DNA of 28,643 bases from CAZPUS01 sp964589825 (GTDB lineage: Bacteria > Fibrobacterota > Chitinivibrionia > Chitinivibrionales > WJKA01). Where the stretch lies: NCBI GenBank assembly GCA_964589825.1, contig CAZPUS010000034.1, positions 1 through 28,643 of the forward strand, written 5' to 3'. The position numbers and the translations under genes are program-made. How positions within the stretch are numbered: the stretch's first letter is position 1; the number at the start of each line of letters is the position of its first letter. Shown here one piece after another: positions 14,967 through 23,669 of the stretch. The notes under the pieces were generated by a model. That model worked only from the letters and a program-made list of their open reading frames with translations. It made no database searches and was not told where the DNA came from.

Positions 14967-17036
14967 ATGACCTCAGCATCATTCTTACGCTTTACCCGCA
15001 TGCACATGCACGCATTCGTGACGTTCGTTTTTACTGTGCTCATCTTTGCAGCACACGGGGATACCGGGCGGGCTCGTACTACCTCGTCGGTGAAAAAGGT
15101 GATCGCGCATGTTCGGCCCGCAATCGTGAAATTGCATTGTGTCAACGTGTCGAGCCGAAACGGTAAAATAGTGAAGCACCAGAGCGTGGGAAGCGGTGTG
15201 ATAATCGACCGGCGGGGATACGTGGTGACCAATTACCATGTCGCCGGAAAGGCGGAATACATCTCGTGCACCATGTGGGACAAGCGCGAAATTGACGCAA
15301 CGCTTGCAGGCGCGGACGCGCTTACCGATATCGCACTCGTCAAACTCCGGCATACGTCAGGAGATACCTTCAGCCACATCCCTTTTGGTAAGGACAGCAG
15401 CGTGGAAGCAGGGGATCGCGTGGTGGCGCTCGGAAGCCCCATGGCGTTTTCTCAGTCTGCGACCGTCGGTGTGGTCAGCAACAGCGAACTCGTGATGCCA
15501 AAAATCTACTGGCCGTTCAACAAAGTGATGATCGAGGGAGAAAACGTCGGCTCACTCGTTAAGTGGATAGGTCACGACGCAGCCATCTATTCGGGCAACT
15601 CGGGCGGTGCGCTGGTCAACCTCAAAGGTGAACTGATCGGGATAAATGAAATCCGCATGGGCATCTCCGCCGCCATACCCGCATCACAGGCGCGGCATGT
15701 GGTAGCCCAGCTTATGGAGCATGGGTCGGTGCGGCGAAGCTGGACAGGACTCGAACTGCAGCCGCTTCTGCATACACACCGCAAATTGCAGGGCGTACTG
15801 ATAAGCGGATCCATCCCGGGATCGCCTGCCGACTCCGCCGACGTACGCCCGGGCGACGTGCTGGTCGCCATCGGGGGCACCCCGCTGCACGCACGGTATG
15901 CGGAACAGATGCCCGATGTAAACGCGCAGCTTACCCGCCTTAGCATCGATAGCCCCTCCTCCGCCACGCTTATCCGCAACGGCGATACGCTGCAGACTTC
16001 GATTCGTGCACGCCTTCGTGAAAAGGTACACCTGCCCGAGCGAGAATTCCCTCTGTGGGGTATAACCGCAAGCAACCTCTCTTTTCTGCAGGCCATAGAA
16101 AAGCGACACGAAACCGGGGGGGGGGTACTCATCAGCTCGGTGAACAACAGCGGCGCGGCAGCAAGCGCGCGGCCCGCTTTTTCCCAGGGCGATATCATCC
16201 GGCGCATCGGCAGTGATACCGTCCACAGTGTTAAAGATCTGCAGCGACTCACCCGTGCCCTGGTCACACAGCCAGATGCAGACTCTTCGGTGCTTGTGGC
16301 ATTCGATCGGGATGCACAGCGGCTGCAGAGTGTGGTCGATCTTTCACGTCCTGCGGATATAGACCAGGGCGACGTGGTCGATAAAGCATGGATTCCGGTA
16401 CAGGTACAGGCACTTACCGCGAGGATTGCACGATCGCGGAGCATCGAGGCGCGTGAGGGTGTTATCGTTACGCGCGTCTATCCCACCGACAGCAAAATAA
16501 AGGCTCATCTGACGGTTGGAGACGTGATTACCCATATAAACGATCGCGTGGTCCCCTGTTCACATGTGCACCAGGCGGAAGTGTTTCACTCTATGATACG
16601 ACGGTTTACACCCGGCGACACGGTGACGCTTCGCCGCATCCGCGGAGAAACACCGCAACGTGTGACGTTTACTCTGCGCGCATTTCCGCGCATGCCGGGC
16701 AAAAAAGATTTATATACCAGCACGCAGCTGGGGTTCGTGGCACGAGAGCTCGTACTGATGGATCGTCTAAAGATGCGTCTTTCCCCGTCCACCGTGGGTG
16801 TACTGATAAGCGAGGTTAAGGAAGGCAGCTGGGCCGCGCTTGCCAACTGCGCGGTAGATGACATTGTCTGTGCCGTCAACGGACAGCCGGTCACCTCCAT
16901 CGAAGAGATGAAAAAAGAAATCGCAACGGCGGAAAAGCGTAATCGCGAACATGTGATTTTCCGGATACAACGCGGAATACATACCCTTTTTCTTGAACTC
17001 AAAACCGACTGGAACGATGAAAATGAATTTGAATAG
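14967..17036 (+). CDS. HtrA/Deg-type secreted serine protease with four apparent PDZ domains
   Basis: A 689-residue envelope protease. A signal peptide (about residues 1-36) precedes a trypsin-like domain with an intact triad: His91 in VVTNYHV, Asp121 in LTDIALVK and Ser212 in SGNSGGAL. Four PDZ-like regions follow at about 258-345 (GVLISGSIPGSPADSADVRP), 362-455 (GVLISSVNNSGAA), 475-572 (GVIVTRVYPTDSKIK, GDVITHIND) and 585-680 (GVLISEVKEGSWAALANC). Ordinary DegP/DegQ have two and DegS one, so this is an extended architecture. The probable role is degradation or chaperoning of misfolded envelope proteins. A run of ten G at 16116-16125 encodes Gly384-386 in PDZ2. The start is supported by AAAGGA about ten bases upstream. 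The stop overlaps the next gene. Confidence 0.88.
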   Translation: MTSASFLRFTRMHMHAFVTFVFTVLIFAAHGDTGRARTTSSVKKVIAHVRPAIVKLHCVNVSSRNGKIVKHQSVGSGVIIDRRGYVVTNYHVAGKAEYISCTMWDKREIDATLAGADALTDIALVKLRHTSGDTFSHIPFGKDSSVEAGDRVVALGSPMAFSQSATVGVVSNSELVMPKIYWPFNKVMIEGENVGSLVKWIGHDAAIYSGNSGGALVNLKGELIGINEIRMGISAAIPASQARHVVAQLMEHGSVRRSWTGLELQPLLHTHRKLQGVLISGSIPGSPADSADVRPGDVLVAIGGTPLHARYAEQMPDVNAQLTRLSIDSPSSATLIRNGDTLQTSIRARLREKVHLPEREFPLWGITASNLSFLQAIEKRHETGGGVLISSVNNSGAAASARPAFSQGDIIRRIGSDTVHSVKDLQRLTRALVTQPDADSSVLVAFDRDAQRLQSVVDLSRPADIDQGDVVDKAWIPVQVQALTARIARSRSIEAREGVIVTRVYPTDSKIKAHLTVGDVITHINDRVVPCSHVHQAEVFHSMIRRFTPGDTVTLRRIRGETPQRVTFTLRAFPRMPGKKDLYTSTQLGFVARELVLMDRLKMRLSPSTVGVLISEVKEGSWAALANCAVDDIVCAVNGQPVTSIEEMKKEIATAEKRNREHVIFRIQRGIHTLFLELKTDWNDENEFE

Positions 17037-17835
17037 ACTTCTGAACCATACCGGCATGTTTTGCAGGATAACGATCCTGCTGGCAGCCGCACTTGTTACC
17101 GCTGGTGCGTTGGAATCGGCCCGGGCGCAGGAGAACTGTCACACGCTGTTTCATCGTTTTCGCAATGCGGTGATCACCGTAGAGGTCCATACACAGCAGC
17201 GGGTGGTGATATCCGGAAAACAGGTCCAGAAGGAGCAGGTAACCAACGAAGTCCTCGCCACGGTTATCGATTCTCAGGGACTGTGCGTTATGGCGCTTTC
17301 GGCCACCGATCCCTACGGCAATATGGCGGCCGCCATGAGCCGGATGCAGCAGGAGGAGGTAACCTACGACAATTCTATCACGAAAATAGAAATGATCCTG
17401 CCCGACCGAAGCCGCCGTGAAGCATCCATTGTATTCAAAGACAATGATTTCGATATACTCTGCATCTCGCCTGTTACTACCACCGACACCACCTATCGCT
17501 ACATCGAACTGAAGAGTACCGATACGGTACGCGCGGGCGATCCGTTTCTTTTCATAAGCCGTGAACCCCGCATCGCCGACAGAAACGCATCTCTTTTTAC
17601 CGGCGTGATCAGCGCGGTGGTGGATAACCCTTACCACTACTACATACCACAGAATCGTCAGCTCTACAACCGCCTCGGAATGCCGGCGCTCGCGTCCTCC
17701 GGTACATGCCTGGGAATACTGGTGATGCGCACCGACCGATTTGCCGATTACCGTGAAGTCGGGGAAATCCCGGTCATTCTTCCTGCGGGCAAAATTGCGG
17801 ATCTCATCACGCGTATAAAATCGCGCTCTCACTAG
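17017..17835 (+). CDS. Secreted degenerate HtrA-like (trypsin-fold) pseudoprotease
   Basis: A 272-residue exported protein (signal peptide with hydrophobic core ITILLAAALVTAGAL, cleavage likely after SARA). The body aligns by eye with the protease domain of the upstream HtrA-like gene. VIDSQGLCVMALSA corresponds to IDRRGYVVTNYHV with Ser95 where the catalytic His would be. NDFDILCIS keeps the Asp (Asp146). GMPALASSGTCLGIL corresponds to GNSGGALVN...LIGI without the nucleophile (Pro223 at its place). It should therefore be catalytically dead, perhaps a regulator or adaptor of the active protease. The gene overlaps the protease stop by about 20 nt, implying coupled translation. The ATG at 17017 or that at 17023 could be the start; GGA is better spaced for 17023. 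Confidence 0.72.
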   Translation: MKMNLNRLLNHTGMFCRITILLAAALVTAGALESARAQENCHTLFHRFRNAVITVEVHTQQRVVISGKQVQKEQVTNEVLATVIDSQGLCVMALSATDPYGNMAAAMSRMQQEEVTYDNSITKIEMILPDRSRREASIVFKDNDFDILCISPVTTTDTTYRYIELKSTDTVRAGDPFLFISREPRIADRNASLFTGVISAVVDNPYHYYIPQNRQLYNRLGMPALASSGTCLGILVMRTDRFADYREVGEIPVILPAGKIADLITRIKSRSH

Positions 17836-18112
17836 CGACAACACTCTTTTTTCCGCACATCTCTATCCTGATCAGCGAACGCTTCTATTATAGCGCCCGT
17901 GCATGGCTCTCCACCCACGGTGCTGAATTCATGTATTTTTTATGGTGAAAAATAGACCGATACGCACGTGCGTTATGTGATATATTTCGCATACGGTAAA
18001 CGTGTAGCGTATACATTTCCGTTAATGGCCGGCAATCCGGCCGGTTCATGGACGAATATACGAACCTCGACACCATATATCCGTACCATTTATCACGAGA
18101 GCATCACATACA
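17836..18112. other. Intergenic region and leader upstream of valS
   Basis: A 277-bp non-coding gap containing a perfect hairpin GGCCGG-CAAT-CCGGCC at 18027-18042, about 70 nt before the valS ATG and not followed by a T-tract. I looked for T-box features and a repeat copy and found neither. A GTATACAT hexamer region near 18008 could be a -10 box, but the -35 is unclear. Confidence 0.35.
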
Positions 18113-20785
18113 ATGGAAAAGAATTACAACCCCGCCGAGATCGAACCGAGAATGTACGAGCTGTGGAGCTCGCACGGCCATTTTCATGCACGTACCGACT
18201 CGCCCAAAGAGCCCTACACCATCGTCATCCCTCCGCCAAACGTCACCGGTGTGCTGCATATGGGTCATGCACTCAACAACACCATACAGGACGTACTCAT
18301 ACGCTACAGCCGCATGAAAGGGATGGAATCGCTCTGGATGCCCGGTACCGACCATGCGGGAATCGCCACGCAGAACGTGGTCGAGCGCGCACTAAAAAAA
18401 GAGGGGTCAACCCGCTACAGCCTTGGAAGAGAGCCCTTCATCGAGCGTGTATGGGAGTGGAAACACCACCACCACCACACCATTACCGGACAGCTTAAAA
18501 AACTCGGAGCCTCGTGTGACTGGGAACGCGAGCGTTTCACCATGGACGAGGGGCTCTCGCGCGCGGTGCGTCATGTCTTCGTGACCCTGTACAACGACGG
18601 CCTTATCTACAAAGGCAATTACATAATAAACTGGTGTCCGCGTTGTGAAACCGCGCTTTCGGATGAAGAATCGGAACACGAGCAAACTGCAGGACGGCTT
18701 TACCATTTCAGGTATCCATTCGCTGACGGAAGCGCAAGTCTTACTGTTGCTACCACACGGCCCGAGACCATGCTCGGCGATACCGCGGTGGCGGTCAATC
18801 CAGCTGATGCACGCTACAGCGGGCTTATCGGCACATCGCTGCGGCTTCCAATCGCGGAGAGAGAAATTCCGATAATTGCAGACGATTTTGTCGACATGGA
18901 ATTCGGCACCGGTGCGGTCAAGGTAACACCCGCGCACGATCCGAACGATTTTGCCATGGGACAGCGCCACGATATGGAACCTTTCGTGGTTATGGATGAA
19001 AAGGCGCGTATGTGCGGCGATATCCCTGCACAGTACCAGGGAAAGGATCGCTACAGCGCACGAAAAATGATCGTTGAGGAGATGGATTCACTGGGACTGT
19101 TGGAAAGCACGCAGGAGCACGCTCATTCGGTGGGACACTGCTACCGCTGCAATACCGAGGTGGAACCGTATCTTTCGGAACAGTGGTTTGTAAAGATGAA
19201 ACCGCTGGCCGTCAAAGCCCTCGAGGATGCGTACCAGGATCGTGTCCGGTTTTACCCGCAGCGATGGAAAAAAATCTATACCGCTTGGCTGGAAAATATC
19301 CGGGACTGGTGCATATCGCGCCAGATATGGTGGGGTCACCGCATACCCGTATGGTATTGCGACGACTGCAGCGAGGTAATCGTGCGCGAGCGGACACCCG
19401 ATACCTGCCCTGCCTGCGGCAGCAGCAGACTTAGCCAGGAGGAAGACGTGCTTGACACCTGGTTCTCCTCGTGGCTGTGGCCGTTTTCGACCATGGGATG
19501 GCCCGACAAGACCGAAGAGATGAAAAAATTCTATCCTACCGATACACTCGTGACCGCATCGGAGATTCTCTTTTTCTGGGTTGCACGCATGATTATGGCG
19601 AGCGAATACTTCACCGGCACGCGCCCGTTTCGCGATGTAATCATACACGGGACGGTCAGAGACGAACACGGAAAGAAAATGAGTAAATCGCTCGGTAATG
19701 CGATCGATCCACTCGAGATCATCGAAAAATACGGAGCCGATGCACTTCGCTTCTCCATTCTCATGATCACCGCACAGGGAGCGGATGTCTACCTTGCAAA
19801 AGACACCTTCGATATAGGACGCAATTTTGCAAATAAGCTGTGGAATGCCACACGATTTCTCCTTGGTGCCTGCACGCGGAGCCGGTATACCATAACCTCG
19901 CTTCCCGACAACTCGCGTATGGATGCGGCTGATCGCTGGATTCTCAGCCGTCTGCACACCACACTGAAAAACCTCGACACGTCTATCGGTGGATTTCGCC
20001 TCAACGAGGCGTGCCATCAGCTGTACGATTTTGTCTGGCGCGATTTTTGTGACTGGTACATCGAGATCAAGAAAGCGGACATATACAGCGACGATCCGGC
20101 AGTACATACCCGTGCGGTTACCATGCTCATGTACGTTCTTGTACACATTGTCAAGATGCTGCAGCCCTTTATGCCGCATCTCACCGAACAGCTGTGGCAG
20201 TATCTTCGGGAAAAAATAGAATGGCCCGAACTGCTTGACAATGAGTATTGTATCCGTGCCTGGATTCCCGCGGCATCCACCGAATGGATCGATGACGACC
20301 TGCAGCAGCGCTTCGACCTGCTCAAACGTGTCATTACCGCGCTGCGAACCATCCGTGCCGAAAACAACGTTCCCCCCGATAAAAAAGGTAAGGCGGTGAT
20401 CATCCCGGCAGACGATAAGACCGGTGACTGGCTGTCTTCGCATGTGGCGATGATAGATTCTTTTGCCCGTATGGAGCGCACCATCGTCGATTCGGAGGCG
20501 CAAAAACCGCAGGTGTGCGCAGAGAGTGTCGTACACGGCACACAGGTCTTCGTGGAGCTGGAGGGACTTATCGATCTTAATGTCGAGCGTGCCAGAATAG
20601 AGAAAGAACTCGAAAAAACCGACGCGCTTATCGGCTCCTCGGAAAAAAAGCTGAACAATGACAACTTTCTTTCCAGGGCACCCGACGAGGTGGTAAAAAA
20701 AGAGAAAGATAAATACGAAGGCCTGAAGAGCCATCGTGAAAAATTGCAGGCCAGCATGGCGCGTTTGCAGAGTGCAACAACCTGA
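18113..20785 (+). CDS. valS: Valyl-tRNA synthetase
   Basis: Charges tRNA-Val. The 890-residue class Ia enzyme has PPPNVTGVLHMGHAL with the HIGH-type box HMGH (49-52), the editing (CP1) domain including TTRPETMLGDTAVAV, zinc-ribbon cysteines (NWCPRC, GHCYRC, WYCDDC, TCPACG), DVLDTWFSSWLWP and KMSKS (522-526). A C-terminal anticodon-binding region follows. The end is the coiled-coil tRNA-binding arm characteristic of ValRS (ARIEKELEKTDALIGSSEKK, about residues 820-885). A natural run of five histidines occurs at residues 118-122. The Shine-Dalgarno is weak. The stop lies 19 nt before trpE, so the synthetase heads what looks like a tryptophan operon. Confidence 0.98.
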   Translation: MEKNYNPAEIEPRMYELWSSHGHFHARTDSPKEPYTIVIPPPNVTGVLHMGHALNNTIQDVLIRYSRMKGMESLWMPGTDHAGIATQNVVERALKKEGSTRYSLGREPFIERVWEWKHHHHHTITGQLKKLGASCDWERERFTMDEGLSRAVRHVFVTLYNDGLIYKGNYIINWCPRCETALSDEESEHEQTAGRLYHFRYPFADGSASLTVATTRPETMLGDTAVAVNPADARYSGLIGTSLRLPIAEREIPIIADDFVDMEFGTGAVKVTPAHDPNDFAMGQRHDMEPFVVMDEKARMCGDIPAQYQGKDRYSARKMIVEEMDSLGLLESTQEHAHSVGHCYRCNTEVEPYLSEQWFVKMKPLAVKALEDAYQDRVRFYPQRWKKIYTAWLENIRDWCISRQIWWGHRIPVWYCDDCSEVIVRERTPDTCPACGSSRLSQEEDVLDTWFSSWLWPFSTMGWPDKTEEMKKFYPTDTLVTASEILFFWVARMIMASEYFTGTRPFRDVIIHGTVRDEHGKKMSKSLGNAIDPLEIIEKYGADALRFSILMITAQGADVYLAKDTFDIGRNFANKLWNATRFLLGACTRSRYTITSLPDNSRMDAADRWILSRLHTTLKNLDTSIGGFRLNEACHQLYDFVWRDFCDWYIEIKKADIYSDDPAVHTRAVTMLMYVLVHIVKMLQPFMPHLTEQLWQYLREKIEWPELLDNEYCIRAWIPAASTEWIDDDLQQRFDLLKRVITALRTIRAENNVPPDKKGKAVIIPADDKTGDWLSSHVAMIDSFARMERTIVDSEAQKPQVCAESVVHGTQVFVELEGLIDLNVERARIEKELEKTDALIGSSEKKLNNDNFLSRAPDEVVKKEKDKYEGLKSHREKLQASMARLQSATT

Positions 20786-20804
20786 AACCCCTACCGGATA
20801 CAGC

Positions 20805-22313
20805 ATGCCCCTTCCCGACAGATCACGGATAGCACATCTCGCCGCACAGGGTAACGTCATTTCGGTATACTCCGAAATGCTGGCCGATACCTATACCCCC
20901 GTATCGGTATGGCTTACACTCTTTCGCGAACAGCGCTACAGCTTTCTTCTCGAAAGCGTGGAAGGCGGCGCCCGTATCGGGCGGTATTCGATGATAGGGG
21001 GCAACCCGTATGCAACGTTTACCGCACGCGGCAACTGCTGGGAGCTCAGCGGCCCGCAACAACAACAGGGAGAAGGTGATCCTGTCGGCGCACTAAGGCA
21101 GTATATGCAGCAGTACCGGGCGGTGCACACCGACGGGGTTCCACGGTTTTGCGGCGGCGCGGTCGGCTACTTCGGCTATGACGCAGTACGGCTTTACGAA
21201 GATATCCCCGACAAAAACCCCAAAGAAGATCCTGCACACGATATCTTTTTCGGGATATACCGCGATGTGATCGTATTCGACCGTTTTCGGCACCGGATGA
21301 TCTGCATTGCCAACATGATACTCAATCCGGATGCGGACGAGAACGCAATCGTTCGTGAATACGAGGATGCCTGCGAACGAATCGCGCATATGCAGCGGAC
21401 CCTGCGCACCGTGCGTGCGGATCACGACTTTCACGTGCGGGATGCGCACGAGCCCGTGTCGAACACCTCCCAACAGGAGTACGAAGATGCGGTACGCAAA
21501 TGTAAAGACTACATCCGAAAGGGAGATATTTTTCAAATCGTGCTTTCTCAGCGCTTTCGCGTCGATGTGGATGCCAATGCGTTCGATATCTACCGTACCC
21601 TGCGCACATTGAATCCATCGCCCTATATGTATTATCTCTGCTGCGGTGACTACTCGATCGTGGGAGCCTCTCCCGAAATGCTGGTGCGCGTCGAAGAGGA
21701 TCGTGCCTATACAAGACCAATCGCCGGGACCCTTCCGCGGGGCAGGACACAGCAGCAGGATGAGGAGAATGCACAGACGCTGTATAACGATCCAAAAGAA
21801 CGCGCCGAACACGTAATGCTGGTCGATCTGGGAAGGAATGATCTGGGGCGTGTCAGCAGATACGGGACCGTCTCGGTCACCGACTGCATGCGCATCGAGA
21901 AATTTTCTCACGTAATACATATGGTCAGTGACGTGGAGGGTGAACTCGACCCCTCATGCGACTGCCTCGATGCGCTCTTTGCCTGCTTTCCTGCCGGGAC
22001 GCTTTCAGGTGCGCCCAAAATACGCGCCATGGAAATAATAGATGAGCTTGAAAAAGTTCACCGCGGTATATACGGCGGAGCGCTCGGCTATATCGATTTC
22101 AACGGCACCATGGATACCTGCATTATTATACGCACTATCCTTTTTTCCGAAAAAAGCGCCTGGATCCAGGCAGGAGCCGGTATTGTGGCGGATTCGGTCC
22201 CCCGTAAGGAATACCAGGAGACGCGTAACAAGGCCAAAGCGCTGTTTGCCGCCATAAAGGAAGGTGAAGCGCTTTCCCGCAAAGCCGGAGATTATCATGA
22301 TAGCAGTAATTGA
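20805..22313 (+). CDS. trpE: Anthranilate synthase component I
   Basis: Converts chorismate to anthranilate using ammonia supplied by TrpG, the first committed tryptophan step. The 502-residue product has the N-terminal LLES motif (SFLLESVEGGARIGRYS), the tryptophan feedback site, so allosteric inhibition is expected. The chorismate-binding domain shows IFQIVLSQRF, NPSPYMYY, RPIAGTLPRG and AGTLSGAPKIRAMEII. The ATG at 20805 is chosen because the longer frame overlaps valS. There is no leader peptide or attenuator space, only 19 nt after valS. It overlaps trpG by 17 nt. Confidence 0.96.
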   Translation: MPLPDRSRIAHLAAQGNVISVYSEMLADTYTPVSVWLTLFREQRYSFLLESVEGGARIGRYSMIGGNPYATFTARGNCWELSGPQQQQGEGDPVGALRQYMQQYRAVHTDGVPRFCGGAVGYFGYDAVRLYEDIPDKNPKEDPAHDIFFGIYRDVIVFDRFRHRMICIANMILNPDADENAIVREYEDACERIAHMQRTLRTVRADHDFHVRDAHEPVSNTSQQEYEDAVRKCKDYIRKGDIFQIVLSQRFRVDVDANAFDIYRTLRTLNPSPYMYYLCCGDYSIVGASPEMLVRVEEDRAYTRPIAGTLPRGRTQQQDEENAQTLYNDPKERAEHVMLVDLGRNDLGRVSRYGTVSVTDCMRIEKFSHVIHMVSDVEGELDPSCDCLDALFACFPAGTLSGAPKIRAMEIIDELEKVHRGIYGGALGYIDFNGTMDTCIIIRTILFSEKSAWIQAGAGIVADSVPRKEYQETRNKAKALFAAIKEGEALSRKAGDYHDSSN

Positions 22314-22881
22314 CAATTACGATTCATTCACGTACAATCTTGTGCAGTACATCGGTACCATGTACAGCGATGTGCGTGTGTTCCGAAACGACACTATATC
22401 GGTCGACGAGCTTGCTGCGCTCACCCCGGAGGGGATACTCATCTCTCCCGGCCCCGGCATTCCCGAAGACGCCGGAATCTCCATCGAGGTAGTAAAAAGG
22501 CTTTCTCCGCAGTATCCCATACTCGGCGTCTGTCTGGGTCATCAGGCAATAGGCGTTGCCTTTGGTGCAAAGGTGGTCCAGGCCCCCCAGCTTATGCACG
22601 GCAAGACCTCCGAAATACATCACGACGGAAAATCGATCTACTCGACAATGGCCAATCCCTTTACAGCCACCAGATACCACAGTCTGATCATCGATGAGTA
22701 TTCGATTCCTGCACGTGAATTGGAAATAACTTCCCGAACTCAGGACGGGACGGTGATGGGCATTCGGCACCGGCACCATCGCTGTGAAGGCGTACAGTTT
22801 CATCCGGAGTCGGTGCTGACACAGGACGGAATGAAACTGGTCGGTAATTTCGTACACCTCTGCCGGGACTTTCGTGCATGA
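22297..22881 (+). CDS. trpG: Anthranilate synthase component II (glutamine amidotransferase)
   Basis: A class I glutamine amidotransferase of 194 residues that hydrolyses glutamine and feeds ammonia to TrpE. Motifs are IDNYDSFTYNL, ISPGPGIPEDAG, the nucleophile elbow GVCLGHQAIG (Cys79) and VQFHPESVLT (His169, Glu171), giving a complete triad. Such subunits sometimes also serve PabB; position next to trpE argues for the tryptophan role. The start has GGAG six bases upstream, and the gene overlaps trpE by 17 nt and trpC by ATGA. It is not fused to TrpD, as it is in some enterobacteria. Confidence 0.95.
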   Translation: MIAVIDNYDSFTYNLVQYIGTMYSDVRVFRNDTISVDELAALTPEGILISPGPGIPEDAGISIEVVKRLSPQYPILGVCLGHQAIGVAFGAKVVQAPQLMHGKTSEIHHDGKSIYSTMANPFTATRYHSLIIDEYSIPARELEITSRTQDGTVMGIRHRHHRCEGVQFHPESVLTQDGMKLVGNFVHLCRDFRA

Positions 22882-23669
22882 GTGACATTCTTCGTACCAT
22901 TCTGGCACATAAAAAAACGCAGGTTCAGTCTCTTAAAAAGGAGTACGGACTCCACAGAGCAAGAAGCGATACTCCCCGCTCTTTGCAAGAGGCGCTGCAG
23001 AATGCGGCCCGTATCGGTATTATCGCGGAGGTGAAAAAAGCGTCTCCTTCGCGGGGGGTGTTACGCGAGGAGTTCGATGCCGTCCAGATCGCCCGAGAAT
23101 ATACGTGCGGAGAAAACACCGGCGCTGGTGCGGATGCGCTTTCGGTGCTAACCGACGAGCGTTTTTTCGGCGGCAGCCTGTATTACTATGACGAAGTGCG
23201 GGCCGCATGCAGCTGTCCGGTGCTGCGCAAGGAGTTTATTATCGATCCTGTACAGGTCGCAGAATCCGCGCTGCACAATGCGGATGCCATACTTCTTATT
23301 GCGGAAGCTCTCTCCGCGTCACAGCTTTCGGAGCTGCAGGAGGCCGCCCGGGAATATGAGATCGAAACATTGATCGAGTTGCATTCGCCCGGGGAGCTGG
23401 ATAAGGTGATGCAGGTCTCACCTTCACTGGTGGGTATAAACAACAGAGATCTTCACACGTTTTCCACCGATATACGCCATACGCTCGAGATTGCCGCACA
23501 CCTGCCAAAGGAAGTGCTGTGCATATCGGAAAGCGGCATATTTTCCGGCAGGGATACCGCCCCGCTTATCGAAGCGGGTATCGCCGGAATACTGGTTGGC
23601 GAAGCGCTGGTTACACACCATAATCCCGAAGACCTTATCAGGGAGCTGCGCAATGGTGCCGAGAGTTAA
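22878..23669 (+). CDS. trpC: Indole-3-glycerol phosphate synthase
   Basis: Cyclises CdRP to indole-3-glycerol phosphate. The 263-residue TIM barrel has IIAEVKKASPSRG (catalytic Lys region), GADALSVLTDERFFGGS, CPVLRKEFIIDP (second Lys), ETLIELHS, LVGINNRDLHTF and ISESGI followed by AGILVGEALV. These are the active-site and phosphate-binding loops in the normal order. The start overlaps the trpG stop (ATGA). The end overlaps trpF by 17 nt, and the two enzymes are separate rather than fused as in E. coli. trpD, which would supply its upstream substrate via anthranilate phosphoribosyl transfer, is not between trpG and trpC here. Confidence 0.97.
   Translation: MSDILRTILAHKKTQVQSLKKEYGLHRARSDTPRSLQEALQNAARIGIIAEVKKASPSRGVLREEFDAVQIAREYTCGENTGAGADALSVLTDERFFGGSLYYYDEVRAACSCPVLRKEFIIDPVQVAESALHNADAILLIAEALSASQLSELQEAAREYEIETLIELHSPGELDKVMQVSPSLVGINNRDLHTFSTDIRHTLEIAAHLPKEVLCISESGIFSGRDTAPLIEAGIAGILVGEALVTHHNPEDLIRELRNGAES

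Noticed and set aside
14752..14970. 72-codon frame upstream of the htrA-like gene
   Set aside because: TTG start, no ribosome binding site, no recognisable motif; its end merely overlaps the protease ATG.
18027..18042. GGCCGG-CAAT-CCGGCC hairpin as a T-box or terminator for valS
   Set aside because: No specifier loop, T-box sequence or following T-tract; kept only as an unexplained leader hairpin.
18464..18478. Five-histidine run in valS as a sign of an engineered tag
   Set aside because: It is internal, at residues 118-122 within the conserved synthetase body, so it is natural sequence.
17968..18498. 176-codon plus-strand frame overlapping the start of valS
   Set aside because: Out-of-frame overlap with conserved ValRS sequence; low-complexity His/Arg/Pro-rich product and no Shine-Dalgarno.
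19088..20860. 590-codon open frame on the minus strand opposite valS
   Set aside because: It lies almost entirely antisense to an unambiguous ValRS, has no recognisable motifs or plausible ribosome binding site, and is explained by codon bias of the real gene.
21093..21920. Long minus-strand frame opposite trpE
   Set aside because: Antisense shadow of a complete TrpE; composition is His/Arg/Ile-rich without domain features.
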